A stretch of DNA of 55,975 bases. Origin: Vibrio fujianensis. Its GTDB lineage: Bacteria > Pseudomonadota > Gammaproteobacteria > Enterobacterales > Vibrionaceae. Made by a program: the position numbers and the translations under genes. The stretch covers positions 65,108 through 121,082 of the forward strand of contig NZ_NBUS01000036.1 of assembly GCF_002749895.1 (NCBI RefSeq). The letters run 5' to 3'. Numbering within the stretch: the stretch's first letter is position 1; each line of letters begins with the position of its first letter. Below are positions 29,311 to 38,328 of this stretch, in pieces. The notes beneath the pieces were generated by a model. The model had not been told where the DNA came from, did no database searches, and saw nothing but the letters and a program-made list of their open reading frames with translations.

Positions 29311-29897
29311 TCAACCAGTGCGTGCCCGCTTTTATCCGCTTGCAGAGTACGCATAAAACGATTAAGAAAATGATTCAGCCGTTGTGCATTTTCTGCTTCA
29401 TTGAGTGAGTCGAGTAACGCAGCTCCCACTTCTAAGGTACATAAATGTCCGTTTTGTTGGTGGCGTCTTAATTGGTAACATGACTCGTTTGGCGTAGTAA
29501 TGTAGACATGAGGGATGGTTAACCAAGGGCTTTTACGTAACATTTTTTTCGCTTCCTGCCATGTTCCATCAAGCAAGATAAAATGCATTTTTTTGCCCTT
29601 TATTTTCGCGTTTTGTAGTGGCTGAGCGACAGGAAGGCTTTGTGCACTTGGGTAAACCAGTACCGAATGATAATTCGGGTCGGCAATGCGCTGTAATAAT
29701 GCGCGGGGGGGTGAGGTTCGTCGCCAAGTAAAAGTGGTGCAGTGGGGCAGCGCTTTGACCAGCCACTGGCCAGTATTCGTCTCACGCAGGAACTCATTTT
29801 CATGCGTGAGTAATGAAAGGTGCAACTCACTGGATAGTCGAGGAATGGCTGCACACAAGCATTGGTGGGTTAAACCGCAACCAGAACACGCTGACAT
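29298..29897 (-). CDS. DTW-domain tRNA-uridine aminocarboxypropyltransferase
   Basis: This 199-residue protein belongs to the DTW family, whose characterised members (E. coli TapT/YfiP, human DTWD1/2) attach an acp group from SAM to uridine in tRNA. The family motif is seen as FILLDGTWQEAKKMLRKSPW. An N-terminal cysteine group (CSGCGLTHQCLC) probably binds zinc. It could be the TapT orthologue making acp3U47 or a related paralogue; vibrios can carry more than one. It follows the lipoprotein gene directly, its ATG ending where that gene stops. Confidence 0.87.
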   Translation of the reverse strand: MSACSGCGLTHQCLCAAIPRLSSELHLSLLTHENEFLRETNTGQWLVKALPHCTTFTWRRTSPPRALLQRIADPNYHSVLVYPSAQSLPVAQPLQNAKIKGKKMHFILLDGTWQEAKKMLRKSPWLTIPHVYITTPNESCYQLRRHQQNGHLCTLEVGAALLDSLNEAENAQRLNHFLNRFMRTLQADKSGHALVDYLA

Positions 29898-31426
29898 TAA
29901 AGTTTTACTCCTGTGCGTGGCGATAAGCCATCAGAAAATAGGCTGACACCGCTAATGTCACTGGCGTGAGCGGTTTTTGATTTTTTGCTTGTCACCGGAT
30001 AACTGATCCCGTTGTATTGCAGTTGGTGGATGGTGATCGTTTGCTTTGTACTGATTGGGAGCATTAGATCTTGCCAGCCATACTGTGAACGTTTTCCTAA
30101 TCGAAAAGGCGTCTGAACGCCATTGATACGGCTATTAAAATGCCATTCACCGTGCTTTTGTTCGAAAATAAGCAAAGTGCACTGTGTGTGCTGACACCAA
30201 TCGAGTTGCACCAGAAGTTCTGGGTGCTGATTACCATTCAAGTCATATTTTAACCAGCGGTAATGGATTTGTGCGGGATCGGTTTTATGCAGCGCAAAGT
30301 ATCGGCGTACCGCTTGGTCAACCTCTTCGTCATATTCATCTCGGGAAGGGATGTTGTGCACGGTTTGATCAAGCGGCGGCTTTTCGGTGCTGGGGCGAGG
30401 ACTTATCGGCTTTGCTTGAAAAAGAATCAGGCCACCATTGCGGATTGGATAGACTACATTGCCTATTTTTTCCTTATCGGCATGGAGTTGATAACCACGG
30501 CGGCTAAATACTCGTTCCGAGAGTAAATACTGTTGCTGGTGCAAGGTCATCACGACTTGAATTTGATCAGGATTAAGCTGTTGCCAGAATCCTTTTTCAA
30601 CCAGTTCGCGTTCGCCATTTAAATAGCGGTAGCGAGTGGTTGCGCTATGATCGGGATTGAGTTCCAATGTTACGCCAAAACCTTGCTGCTCTGTTGCACT
30701 GGCAAAGTAGTTGCCTACCCACTCTTGTGTCGTATCCAGATTGCTGAGCACGGCGCAGCCTTGGTAAGTTTCCCCTTTGAGAGTGAGAGTTGAACGCCAA
30801 CTGTATAAATTATCACTCATGCTATCGGTGCATGTTGTTTGCTCTAAGGTGAGAGCCCCCTGCTCAAACTGATAAATACGACGGCTAGCGGATAACTGAC
30901 TACTCTGAATGGTCAATAATTGTTTATCACTACCTAATGGCTGAAATTCCAACCCTTGAGCAGAAAATTGAACAGACCAAAATGGTTCTGTACCAAATGC
31001 CCGAGTTGGATTGGTGGGATGCTGGCAACGTTGAGTATTTTCTGCGCTTAATTGGTTGATTTGCTGCACGACAAAGCGAGCGAGGTAGTCGGCATTGAAT
31101 CCCGTTTGGCTCGGTGGTACAAGGTAGCCAATCATTTCACCATAAAGGATTTGATAAGGAGACTGATTTAGCTTTTGTGCTGGCACGCTAAGTTCGGGAG
31201 GTAACTCTAACCAATATTGTTGGTTACTCCCACAGGGAGTAAAAGAGCGGACTTCTGGCCCTATAACCACTTCACCTCGCATAATAAAACTTTGTGCAAC
31301 GACCGTCGCCGGATTATCTAACGTGGCATTCACAGGCGTTATCGCTTGCTCGGTAGGCTGGGATGACGAACACGCTTGTACAGCGAGTAGGGCTAGGATG
31401 ACCGCTGGAATTCTCAGCTGCTTCAT
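29897..31426 (-). CDS. COG3650-type membrane lipoprotein
   Basis: The protein has 509 residues when started at ATG 31426, which has a strong GAGGAAGAG site and gives the lipobox LAVQAC with lipid attachment at C19. The long frame to 31594 would add 56 residues before the signal and is rejected. The mature part has a copper/NlpE-like COG3650 domain (FGTEPFWSVQFSAQGLEF) and a Pfam-type lysozyme-inhibitor-like repeat of beta strands. The function is not known. It resembles VC0132-type proteins of V. cholerae. It is translationally linked to the DTW gene downstream. Confidence 0.82.
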   Translation of the reverse strand: MKQLRIPAVILALLAVQACSSSQPTEQAITPVNATLDNPATVVAQSFIMRGEVVIGPEVRSFTPCGSNQQYWLELPPELSVPAQKLNQSPYQILYGEMIGYLVPPSQTGFNADYLARFVVQQINQLSAENTQRCQHPTNPTRAFGTEPFWSVQFSAQGLEFQPLGSDKQLLTIQSSQLSASRRIYQFEQGALTLEQTTCTDSMSDNLYSWRSTLTLKGETYQGCAVLSNLDTTQEWVGNYFASATEQQGFGVTLELNPDHSATTRYRYLNGERELVEKGFWQQLNPDQIQVVMTLHQQQYLLSERVFSRRGYQLHADKEKIGNVVYPIRNGGLILFQAKPISPRPSTEKPPLDQTVHNIPSRDEYDEEVDQAVRRYFALHKTDPAQIHYRWLKYDLNGNQHPELLVQLDWCQHTQCTLLIFEQKHGEWHFNSRINGVQTPFRLGKRSQYGWQDLMLPISTKQTITIHQLQYNGISYPVTSKKSKTAHASDISGVSLFSDGLSPRTGVKL

Positions 31427-31660
31427 GGTTTCTCTTCCTCGTAAAAAACGCAACCAACGTTGATGCATTATGGCATATCGTGGCTTTAAAACTGAACCTA
31501 AGGGAAGCGCTATTGACACTTTACAGACAGAAAAATGGTTACTTGGGAAGACATTCGCAATTATTGCACTGGGATACACCGCTCGGGGCGGCAATATACA
31601 GGCTCAACCTCGCCCCACCGCTAAGCTTTATGATGGGTGCGAGTGTTGAATAACGTTTAC

Positions 31661-32506
31661 TTATGCGGGCGATTTCGACAATTGAAGGTGATTTTGTAGG
31701 TAGTGGGCAACGGCATCATCGGCGTTGCTACCAATGACTTCGTTATTGGGCAGCGCTCGTAGGACTTTTTCGTGTGCGGTCTGCATGACGAGCCCTTTGC
31801 CAGCCATGGTTAGCATCTCGACATCGTTCATGCCATCACCAAATGCGATACAGTTGGCCAGTGATAATCCAAGCGATTTTGCCACAACGTGTAACGCTTC
31901 CCCTTTTGATACCCCCGCAGCCATAATTTCTAGGCACCATGGCGTGGAAAAAGCGACGTTAACTTGTCCAGCAAAGCGTTGGTTTATCAGCGTTTCCAGT
32001 TGAACCAGCTGTTCGTGATCTTTACTTTGGTTAGTAAAGAAAATTTTTGCTACTCCGTCAGTGGGAGCATGATCGACATCGAAAACCTGATAGGTAAAAC
32101 CGGAATCTTTGTGGAAGTGACGGAGTGCTTCATCTTCCCGATTCAGTAACCATTGATCATGGCGATATAGATGAATGTAGAGAGAATCATCGCTTTTGAC
32201 TTGGTCAATGATGGCCTGAACGAGTTCAGCTGGTACACTTTTGCTGTACATTTCTTGGTTGTTTTTATCATGGACACGCGCCCCGTTGGCGGTGATCATA
32301 TACGCTGGAATACCAGCAATTTCTCGAATACCCGCCACATCGACGTGGTGACGCCCGGTTGCAAACACAAAAGTAAAACCTTGTTGATGAAGATCCTTGA
32401 GTATCTGTTTTGAAAACGCGCTTAATTGATGGTTGGGTGCTAATAATGTGCCATCCAGATCGGAAGCTACAATTCGAAATGGAACCGTTTTTTGTTCAGT
32501 GGTCAT
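31661..32506 (-). CDS. yigL: YigL-like HAD phosphatase (Cof type)
   Basis: This 281-residue Cof-type HAD hydrolase has motif I ASDLDGTLLAPN, motif II FATGRHH, the lysine of GVSKGEAL and motif IV FGDGMNDVEML. In E. coli YigL is a pyridoxal-phosphate and sugar-phosphate phosphatase linked to the SgrS glucose-phosphate stress response, and it neighbours pldB as here. Exact substrate use in this organism is inferred. Confidence 0.88.
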   Translation of the reverse strand: MTTEQKTVPFRIVASDLDGTLLAPNHQLSAFSKQILKDLHQQGFTFVFATGRHHVDVAGIREIAGIPAYMITANGARVHDKNNQEMYSKSVPAELVQAIIDQVKSDDSLYIHLYRHDQWLLNREDEALRHFHKDSGFTYQVFDVDHAPTDGVAKIFFTNQSKDHEQLVQLETLINQRFAGQVNVAFSTPWCLEIMAAGVSKGEALHVVAKSLGLSLANCIAFGDGMNDVEMLTMAGKGLVMQTAHEKVLRALPNNEVIGSNADDAVAHYLQNHLQLSKSPA

Positions 32507-32615
32507 ATAACCCTCATTGTCGCAGGAAAGGTCGCCAAGTAAACGATCTTGGCCCGGTAGTGTAAGTGATAATCCGCTAGAAAAAGAGGGAAAAACTCCT
32601 CAGGTTGGCTTTCCT

Positions 32616-33596
32616 CTATTTCGATGGGGGCGAATTAAAATGATCCAATAGCGCCTCTAATGCTTGATTACGGTAGTGATCCTGCTCAAACAATAACTCA
32701 TGTTTTGCGCCATCAATACGCTGCATACGAGCGTTTGGGTTGGTGCGTGCCAGTTGAGTGATAAAACGGGTTTGCGAGGCGTTGCTGACAATCGTATCGC
32801 ATTCTGCTTGCAGCAGTAAGAGTGGAATCGTCAATTGACGCGTGTATTGCCGACACCGACGTGTCGTTTTTAGCGCTTGCCATACCCAGCGAGTACTTGG
32901 CCCTCCCAATTTCAGTTCCGGCTTTTCCTCATATAAGGCTCGAAACCATTGATAACGGATTGCACTGTGGGTGAGCGGGTTAATCGCGAACGGTTTGGCA
33001 TAGTAAGGGCCATAACCGGGAGCATAATGAGGTGTCCGGTAGCGGTAAGTCAGCATACGGGCGAGGGGCTCAGCAACGGCACGTAACTGCCAAGGCATAT
33101 GAATACCAAACATTGGAGCGCTTAGCGTGACAGCATTGAATGGATGCGTTGGATAAGTTTGTAGATACCGAGTGGCAATTGCTCCGCCCATCGAATGGGC
33201 TAATAGAAACCGTTGTGTATAGCGTTGTAAGTTGAAATGAGATACTAATGCCGCTAAATCACTGACATAGTCATCAAAAGAGTGAACATGGCCAATTTCT
33301 CTATCATCAAGCAGTCGATCAGATAAGCCTTGGCCTCGGTGGTCAAAAGAGTAAATGTCATAACCTTGATGGAAAAGATCGTAAAATAGCTCCTGATACT
33401 TCCACACCGATTCAAGTCGTCCATTGACGACCACGATCGCTTTCGTGTGCTGTGATGAGGTCATCGAGCACCAATACAGGTTAATATTATCCTGAGTTTG
33501 GTAGTGTGCTTGGTGGCAAGCCTGCTCCCACCATGGTGCGATATGCTGCTGCATCAAGTGCGGAAAATACGATTCTTGACTGTATGTGTGCAACAT
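32616..33596 (-). CDS. pldB: PldB, lysophospholipase L2
   Basis: This alpha/beta hydrolase hydrolyses lysophospholipids at the inner membrane. The nucleophile elbow is LLAHSMGGAIATRYL, with oxyanion/GQG motif FDHRGQGLSDR and a final HELLFE histidine. It is 326 residues from ATG 33596; a TTG at 33626 would add ten residues. The YigL-PldB pairing is the same as in E. coli. Confidence 0.9.
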   Translation of the reverse strand: MLHTYSQESYFPHLMQQHIAPWWEQACHQAHYQTQDNINLYWCSMTSSQHTKAIVVVNGRLESVWKYQELFYDLFHQGYDIYSFDHRGQGLSDRLLDDREIGHVHSFDDYVSDLAALVSHFNLQRYTQRFLLAHSMGGAIATRYLQTYPTHPFNAVTLSAPMFGIHMPWQLRAVAEPLARMLTYRYRTPHYAPGYGPYYAKPFAINPLTHSAIRYQWFRALYEEKPELKLGGPSTRWVWQALKTTRRCRQYTRQLTIPLLLLQAECDTIVSNASQTRFITQLARTNPNARMQRIDGAKHELLFEQDHYRNQALEALLDHFNSPPSK

Positions 33597-33857
33597 GACT
33601 TCGTCTGATCTTTGCCTAAGTTTCAAGGTCCAGCGTGATGCTGAGCTTAGCTAGCATAAGCGAGTGGCTGAAAATTGCAATGGTTCGGGTCAATAGGCTT
33701 TAGTACTGGCAAGATCGCCCAGCTATATCAATAGACGCGAACAACAGGTAAAAAAAATAACCAGAGTTTAGTTCAGGGTTATGAGACCAGTAAGGTATGA
33801 TAGCGTGGCGAAATATTTGAGAGGTAGTGATATAAAACAATCATGTGTGAGGCGGAA

Positions 33858-35081
33858 ATGTATACCACCTATGTAGCAAGGCAACCAATTTTTAATGCTA
33901 AAAAGCATACTCTTGGTTATGAGCTATTGTTTCGTGATGGAGAGCAAAATGCGTTTCCTCGCCAAATGGATTCTGATCGAGCCACCTATCGCTTAATCGT
34001 GGAAAATTTTTTGAGTATAGGTACTAATCCGTCGATAGAGTATTCTCGCTGCTTTATTAACTTTCCTTATAAAAGTTTGCTACGTCGTTTACCGCTGACT
34101 TTACCTAAAGAGCAGATTGTTGTTGAAGTCCTTGAAACCTGTCCACCAACTGATGAATTGTTTGCGGCGATTCTAGACTTAAGTCAACGGGGCTACCTGA
34201 TTGCATTAGATGACTTTGTTTACAGCGCGGAATGGGAGCGTTTTTTACCTTATGTGCATATTGTCAAATTGGACGTGATTGACATGGGGATTGAGCAAGC
34301 ATGTCGTGTTGTCGAGCAGCGATTGGCGGCGGGAAGCAAGCGGCGATTTTTAGCTGAGAAAGTAGAAACACAAGAACAGTTTGATCTGGCTCGCCGTGCG
34401 GGATTCAGCTTCTTTCAGGGGTACTTTTTTAGTAAACCGCAAGTGATAAAGTAGCGCTACCTTAGCCCAGAACAGCTCATCTCGATGCGGCTGTTTCAGG
34501 AGGTTTGTCGACCTTCAGTTGATTTTGAACGAGTTGAGCAGATCATTTCACAAGACTTGGCGCTCTCTTATAAGTTGCTGCATTTTGTTAATCGGCTTTC
34601 ACCTCGCTTGGCGGTTTCTATCGCGTCTTTTCGTCAAGCTTTAGTGTACCTTGGACACGATCAATTAAAGACATTTGTCGCTTTGACGGTTGCGTCTTAT
34701 GTTTCAGTCAAAAAACCGCAAGAACTTTATCATTTATCGCTACAACGGGCGCAATTTTGTCAGCGAATGTCGAAGCGAAAACCGTTTGATAAATACCAAG
34801 ATCAGGCCTTTTTAATCGGTTTGTTTTCAGTACTGGATGCCTTGTTTGATACTCCACTAGACCGTTTGCTTGAGCAGTTACCGGTGACTCAAGCGATTAA
34901 ACAAGCGCTGAATAAGCGAGAAGGTCCATTTGGTCAATTGCTTAACCTTGAGGAATGTTTTGAACAAGCGGATTGGCAGGGAATAGAAAGCCATTGCACT
35001 ACCTTAGGCATTGCAATGGCGGATGTGACGCAAGAACTGAAAGCGGCTCAACTGTGGAGCCAAAAAGTGAGACGTTGTTAA
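33858..35081 (+). pseudogene. EAL-HDOD signalling protein split by an in-frame amber codon
   Basis: An EAL domain (from MYTTYVARQPIFNAKK to YFFSKPQVIK) is followed by a TAG stop at 34452-34454 and then, in the same frame, by an HDOD domain that runs to 35081. Read through, it is one 407-residue protein of the YuxH/CdgJ class, with a glutamine codon (CAG) the likely ancestor of TAG. The EAL part has YELLFR, INFP, VEVLE, DDFV, KLDV and AEKVE. The HDOD part has no Shine-Dalgarno before its first ATG (34485). I prefer start 33858 (GAGG five bases before) to 33843. It resembles V. cholerae CdgJ (VC0137), which affects motility and biofilm. A sequencing error is possible. Confidence 0.85.
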
Positions 35082-35089
35082 CCGAAAAG

Positions 35090-35136
35090 GTTGGCGGTAA
35101 GTGCTTGTCTTTGGGGAGCTCAAACCGCCAGCCAAA
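35090..35136. terminator. Bidirectional terminator between the EAL-HDOD gene and dps
   Basis: An imperfect stem (GGTTGGCGGT with ACCGCC.AGCC) has a T-rich tract on each outer side. It lies between two convergent genes. Confidence 0.55.
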
Positions 35137-35160
35137 ATTTTAAGTTATAGGGTTATGGAT

Positions 35161-35631
35161 TTATTGCAGCCAAGCGTTCAGCATCCAAACCAATTTTTCT
35201 TGTTCACGAATATAATCGCCCATTTGAGCACTGGTTCCCTCATCACCCACTTCGGCGGCCAGCGATAAAATCGTACGCTGCTGAGCTATCAATGAACTAA
35301 ATCCAGCTAATAAGCCTTGCATGGTGCTTTGACCATCAGTGGCATTGGTGTGTTCTTTAATTTCTGTTGTCGTTAGGTAATCGCTAAAGCTGTGCAAAGG
35401 TTGCGCGCCCAAGGTTAGGATACGCTCTGCTAATTCATCAATTTTGACTTGCAAGTCAGTGTAAATTTCTTCGAATTTCGCATGCAGTTCAAAGAATTCT
35501 TTACCTTTAATATTCCAGTGGTAGCCACGAGTATTCATATAAAATACTTGGTAATTAGCCAATAAACGATTTAACGATTGAGCGAGTTGTTGGCTTTGGG
35601 TGTTGTCTAGGCCGATCAGATTGGTTGTCAT
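35161..35631 (-). CDS. dps: Dps, DNA-binding ferritin-like protein
   Basis: This 156-residue Dps-family protein forms a 12-subunit shell that oxidises and stores iron using hydrogen peroxide and protects DNA. The ferroxidase-site residues are in NTRGYHWNIKGKEFFELHAKFEEIYTDLQVKIDELAERI, which spans helices 1 and 2 (given here as separate conserved parts: YHWN, FFELHAKFEE and IDELAER). The C-terminus (EQEKLVWMLNAWLQ) is a family signature. The short N-terminus lacks the lysine-rich tail of E. coli Dps, so DNA binding is uncertain. Confidence 0.94.
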   Translation of the reverse strand: MTTNLIGLDNTQSQQLAQSLNRLLANYQVFYMNTRGYHWNIKGKEFFELHAKFEEIYTDLQVKIDELAERILTLGAQPLHSFSDYLTTTEIKEHTNATDGQSTMQGLLAGFSSLIAQQRTILSLAAEVGDEGTSAQMGDYIREQEKLVWMLNAWLQ

Positions 35632-35796
35632 GTTCTCACCTCATGTAAGTGTTTATCAATTAAGTGGATTTATTTGAAATCTGGTAAACATCATATGCCT
35701 CTCATGGTCGTCTTGAAAGGTGATTCTATGCATCGTGTTGATAGGTAATAACGATTAATCTTCTTATTCTTGGTCGCTGAAAAACACGTTGCTTGT

Positions 35797-36129
35797 TTAG
35801 CGCGTCAATGCAAAATGGAGAAATTTACGTCCTTGATAGGTGAGTTCTCCTTGATCGCCGGGTTTTAAAGCATGGAAATAGTGAGGGCCAACTTGAAACT
35901 CTCTTTTCGGGCCCAATCCTTTTTGAACGTAAATCCAATATTCTTGATCTTCTTGATCGGGTAATGGGTGAGGGATGTCGATAATCTGCTTATCTAAAAT
36001 AGTGACAAAGGCTTGGCGTTGCGGAGCATTTTCGCCTTGGATATGACGGCGATAAAAATGCAAAAATAGCCATAATCCGCTAATGAATAAAGCGATTAAG
36101 CTAATCAATAGTAATAATAGTGGTGACAT
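35797..36129 (-). CDS. DUF2500 membrane protein (YhhM-like)
   Basis: This 110-residue protein has one N-terminal membrane helix (residues 3-24, LLLLLISLIALFISGLWLFL) and a small soluble beta domain with KREFQVGPHYFHALKPGDQGELTYQG. That segment resembles the E. coli YhhM family (DUF2500). In E. coli yhhM also lies close to rsmD-ftsY and yhhN, which supports the assignment. Function is unknown. Confidence 0.82.
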   Translation of the reverse strand: MSPLLLLLISLIALFISGLWLFLHFYRRHIQGENAPQRQAFVTILDKQIIDIPHPLPDQEDQEYWIYVQKGLGPKREFQVGPHYFHALKPGDQGELTYQGRKFLHFALTR

Positions 36130-36351
36130 AACTCACTCCAAAGTGGAAACATTAATAAATCGTTAGTGATATCTTATGGGGAGTTGGCTGCAATAATCTG
36201 TATATGTTGGCATGATATGACGATATTTTTCGATTGATCTCACATTTCGCTGTCGATATTGAGGTTTAATTGACAAGAATGTAGCACTTATCTTGATGAG
36301 TAAGTGACAATATGGTGTAGATAGCGTGAGTGGCTATGCAAGGAGGCCGTT

Positions 36352-36729
36352 ATGTCAGAGATAGAACAAGTTGTATTACGAACGCGAAGATTAGAAACCT
36401 TGCTTCGTCAGCAATATCATGCGCAAGGTAAGGGATTACATCAATTGATCTCAAGCTGTGAAGAGCGCTTACCGCATGATGTGATTGCAAGGCTCAGATA
36501 TATAGCGACCATTCGCAATAAAATTGTGCATGAAGATCACTATCAATTAGAGGATAGAAAAGCTTTTTTTACTGTGTGCGGTGAGTGCGAAAAAGTCTTA
36601 ACCCCTCGCAGTAGTCGCTTTGTATGGCGAGCTGCATTGGCTTTAGTCACGTTAATGACGTTAGCAGCCATGCTCTTTTATTATATTCACTGGGATGAAG
36701 TCTCAAAATATCTTCCTAGCTCGTTATAA
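36352..36729 (+). CDS. HEPN-like (DUF4145-type) membrane-anchored protein
   Basis: This 125-residue protein is mainly helical, with a C-terminal membrane helix (about residues 90-111, LALVTLMTLAAMLFYYIHW). It contains RYIATIRNKIVHEDHY, an R-N-x-x-x-H arrangement typical of HEPN domains. Some HEPN proteins are RNases, but many are only binding modules. The ATG has an AAGGAGG site. It is followed by a strong terminator. I do not recognise a specific named family member, so the activity is open. Confidence 0.7.
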   Translation: MSEIEQVVLRTRRLETLLRQQYHAQGKGLHQLISSCEERLPHDVIARLRYIATIRNKIVHEDHYQLEDRKAFFTVCGECEKVLTPRSSRFVWRAALALVTLMTLAAMLFYYIHWDEVSKYLPSSL

Positions 36730-36778
36730 CGCTAGCGATATTCAACGTAATGAGCAGCAATAAAGATTGAGCAAAGGT

Positions 36779-36831
36779 GCTTATCAATAAACAAAAAAGA
36801 CGCATTTGCGTCTTTTTTGTTTATTGATAAC
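36779..36831. terminator. Bidirectional palindromic terminator
   Basis: TTATCAATAAACAAAAAAGA with CGCATTTGCG in the centre and the complementary right arm form a long perfect palindrome at about 36781-36830 with A and T tracts on the stem. It can end transcription on either strand, between the HEPN-like gene and the minus-strand small peptide gene. Confidence 0.85.
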
Positions 36832-36834
36832 GAA

Positions 36835-36915
36835 TTAGTAAAGTAACGGCAGTGTCATTAAGCCAACGATGACTGCAATCATTACCAATCCCTGTTTTTG
36901 AGATGAAGAAATCAT
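36835..36915 (-). CDS. Small membrane peptide of 26 residues
   Basis: A very short gene reads MISSSQKQGLVMIAVIVGLM followed by TLPLLY and a stop. It is a single hydrophobic helix after a short polar start, typical of small bacterial membrane proteins. The ATG is preceded by GAGGAG at a spacing of seven bases, which is stronger than for most neighbours, and a strong terminator follows directly after the stop. I do not recognise a named family. Conservation across vibrios would confirm it. Confidence 0.65.
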   Translation of the reverse strand: MISSSQKQGLVMIAVIVGLMTLPLLY

Positions 36916-36956
36916 AACACTGCTCCTCTGTTTGTCTCATCCTATGTTTTTAGAAT

Positions 36957-37480
36957 AGCACCACTTTACAGCCTTGATCAAGTGGATCTATCTTAAGCCT
37001 TTAAAAAAAGCACTTTGTAGTATGATATCTGGATTTTTTTGCAGATTAAACCATGAATTATGAGCTGTTTATCTCTTGTTCTTTTCGTATGGCATTAATG
37101 CAAATATAAATTAAATTATTGATATTTAAAGGATTGTTTTTGTTTATTTAATGTTCTAATGTTAGGTTTGTTTGGGTTTTATGGCTTGCTTGGGCTAAAT
37201 TGTCATTTTTTGGTGAATTCTCGTTTTTTAAGAAAAGAATAGAACAGGACAGCAGAGAGCATGGTTTGACCTGAACTCAGAATCGTTGATTTACTTTTAA
37301 CTGTTATTTTTATCGATTAGATATCTTATAGGTTGCTTTAAACTTATGTAAATTTGCTTTATCATTTTAAGTAATTGTTTTTATATGTTTTTTAATCTTT
37401 ATTCTTGTGTTTTAATTTTTGATTTTATACTTTTTGTTTGATTTATAGATATTTAAAATGATGTTTTTAATCATTTGGTG
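36957..37480. other. Long AT-rich gap without genes
   Basis: About 520 bp of strongly AT-rich sequence with many T-tracts lies before yhhN. I see no coding frame, no RNA family and no clear repeat in it. It is a candidate for H-NS binding or a decayed gene. The following 157 bp (37481-37637) is less AT-rich and forms the yhhN leader; I see nothing certain there either. Confidence 0.6.
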
Positions 37481-37637
37481 GCCCTATCGCCTTTTTGATG
37501 GGGGACTTTGATAGAAAGCGAACATAGCACTATCGAGCGGTATGGATTCGCAATCAAGATCCAATTTTTGCAGTTGGTTTCTGGACTTCATTGGTGACAA
37601 GCCTACACTGGCGGCAGATTTCACAAGAGGTATCGAC

Positions 37638-38258
37638 ATGTGGAGCTGGATTTCTGTCGGATTATCGGGATTCATCAGCATTTCTGCGTTTGAAAACCAT
37701 AATCTTAAGCAAGCATTACTGTTTAAAAATATAACGCCAGTATTATTACTGGCGATGCTTGTTGAGCAAGCTGGTGATTGGTCCTCGCCAAGCATATGGG
37801 TGGCGATCGGGTTATTGGTTGCGATGTTTGCTGACAGTTTACATCTTCTTGGTAAGTGGCCGAAATTTTGCTTTTTTGCATTTGTTGCGGCACAACTGTG
37901 TTACAGCAGAGCATTTTGGGTTCAGCTTTCTGGAACCATCGTTTGGTGGTTACCTGCATTGTTACTTGCAACCAGTATCGTGGCTTTTTTCTTGTTATTA
38001 CCCCAGTTAGATACCTTGATTTTTCCCGTTACGATTATGGGGATTATTCTCGTTCAGCTGGCTTGGGCTTCTGGAGATGTGTGGTTAAAGTCACCTTCAT
38101 GGGGCGCGCTGGTTGGTTTTGTTGGTAGCTTGATTTTTATCTTATCGGCAGTATTACTGGCTATTCATGATTATCGGCATGCTCTACCTTGGGGGCAGTA
38201 TTGGATTTCAGGTAGCTATTTATTGGCTCAAGCACTGATTGTTGCCTCGGTACTTTAA
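37638..38258 (+). CDS. yhhN: YhhN family membrane protein (lysoplasmalogenase-like)
   Basis: This 206-residue protein has about eight membrane helices and belongs to the YhhN/TMEM86 family. Animal TMEM86B hydrolyses lysoplasmalogens, while the bacterial role is uncertain. The start at 37638 (MWSWISVGL) has AAGAGGT upstream and begins directly with a helix. A longer frame from 37542 would add a 32-residue polar part unlike the family and is rejected. It lies near rsmD, as in E. coli. Confidence 0.83.
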   Translation: MWSWISVGLSGFISISAFENHNLKQALLFKNITPVLLLAMLVEQAGDWSSPSIWVAIGLLVAMFADSLHLLGKWPKFCFFAFVAAQLCYSRAFWVQLSGTIVWWLPALLLATSIVAFFLLLPQLDTLIFPVTIMGIILVQLAWASGDVWLKSPSWGALVGFVGSLIFILSAVLLAIHDYRHALPWGQYWISGSYLLAQALIVASVL

Positions 38259-38328
38259 TTGGCTAGATGGACAAACTAGCCACATCATTATTAATGTGGC
38301 TGGTTACTTTGGTCAACTTGCTTACGCT

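Noticed and set aside
37481-37637. Cyclic-di-GMP or other riboswitch before yhhN
   Set aside because: No match to the conserved cores that I know; only short unlinked inverted blocks.
37484-37795. 103-residue minus-strand reading frame opposite yhhN
   Set aside because: Most of it is the complement of yhhN, and I could not match its C-terminal part to any family.
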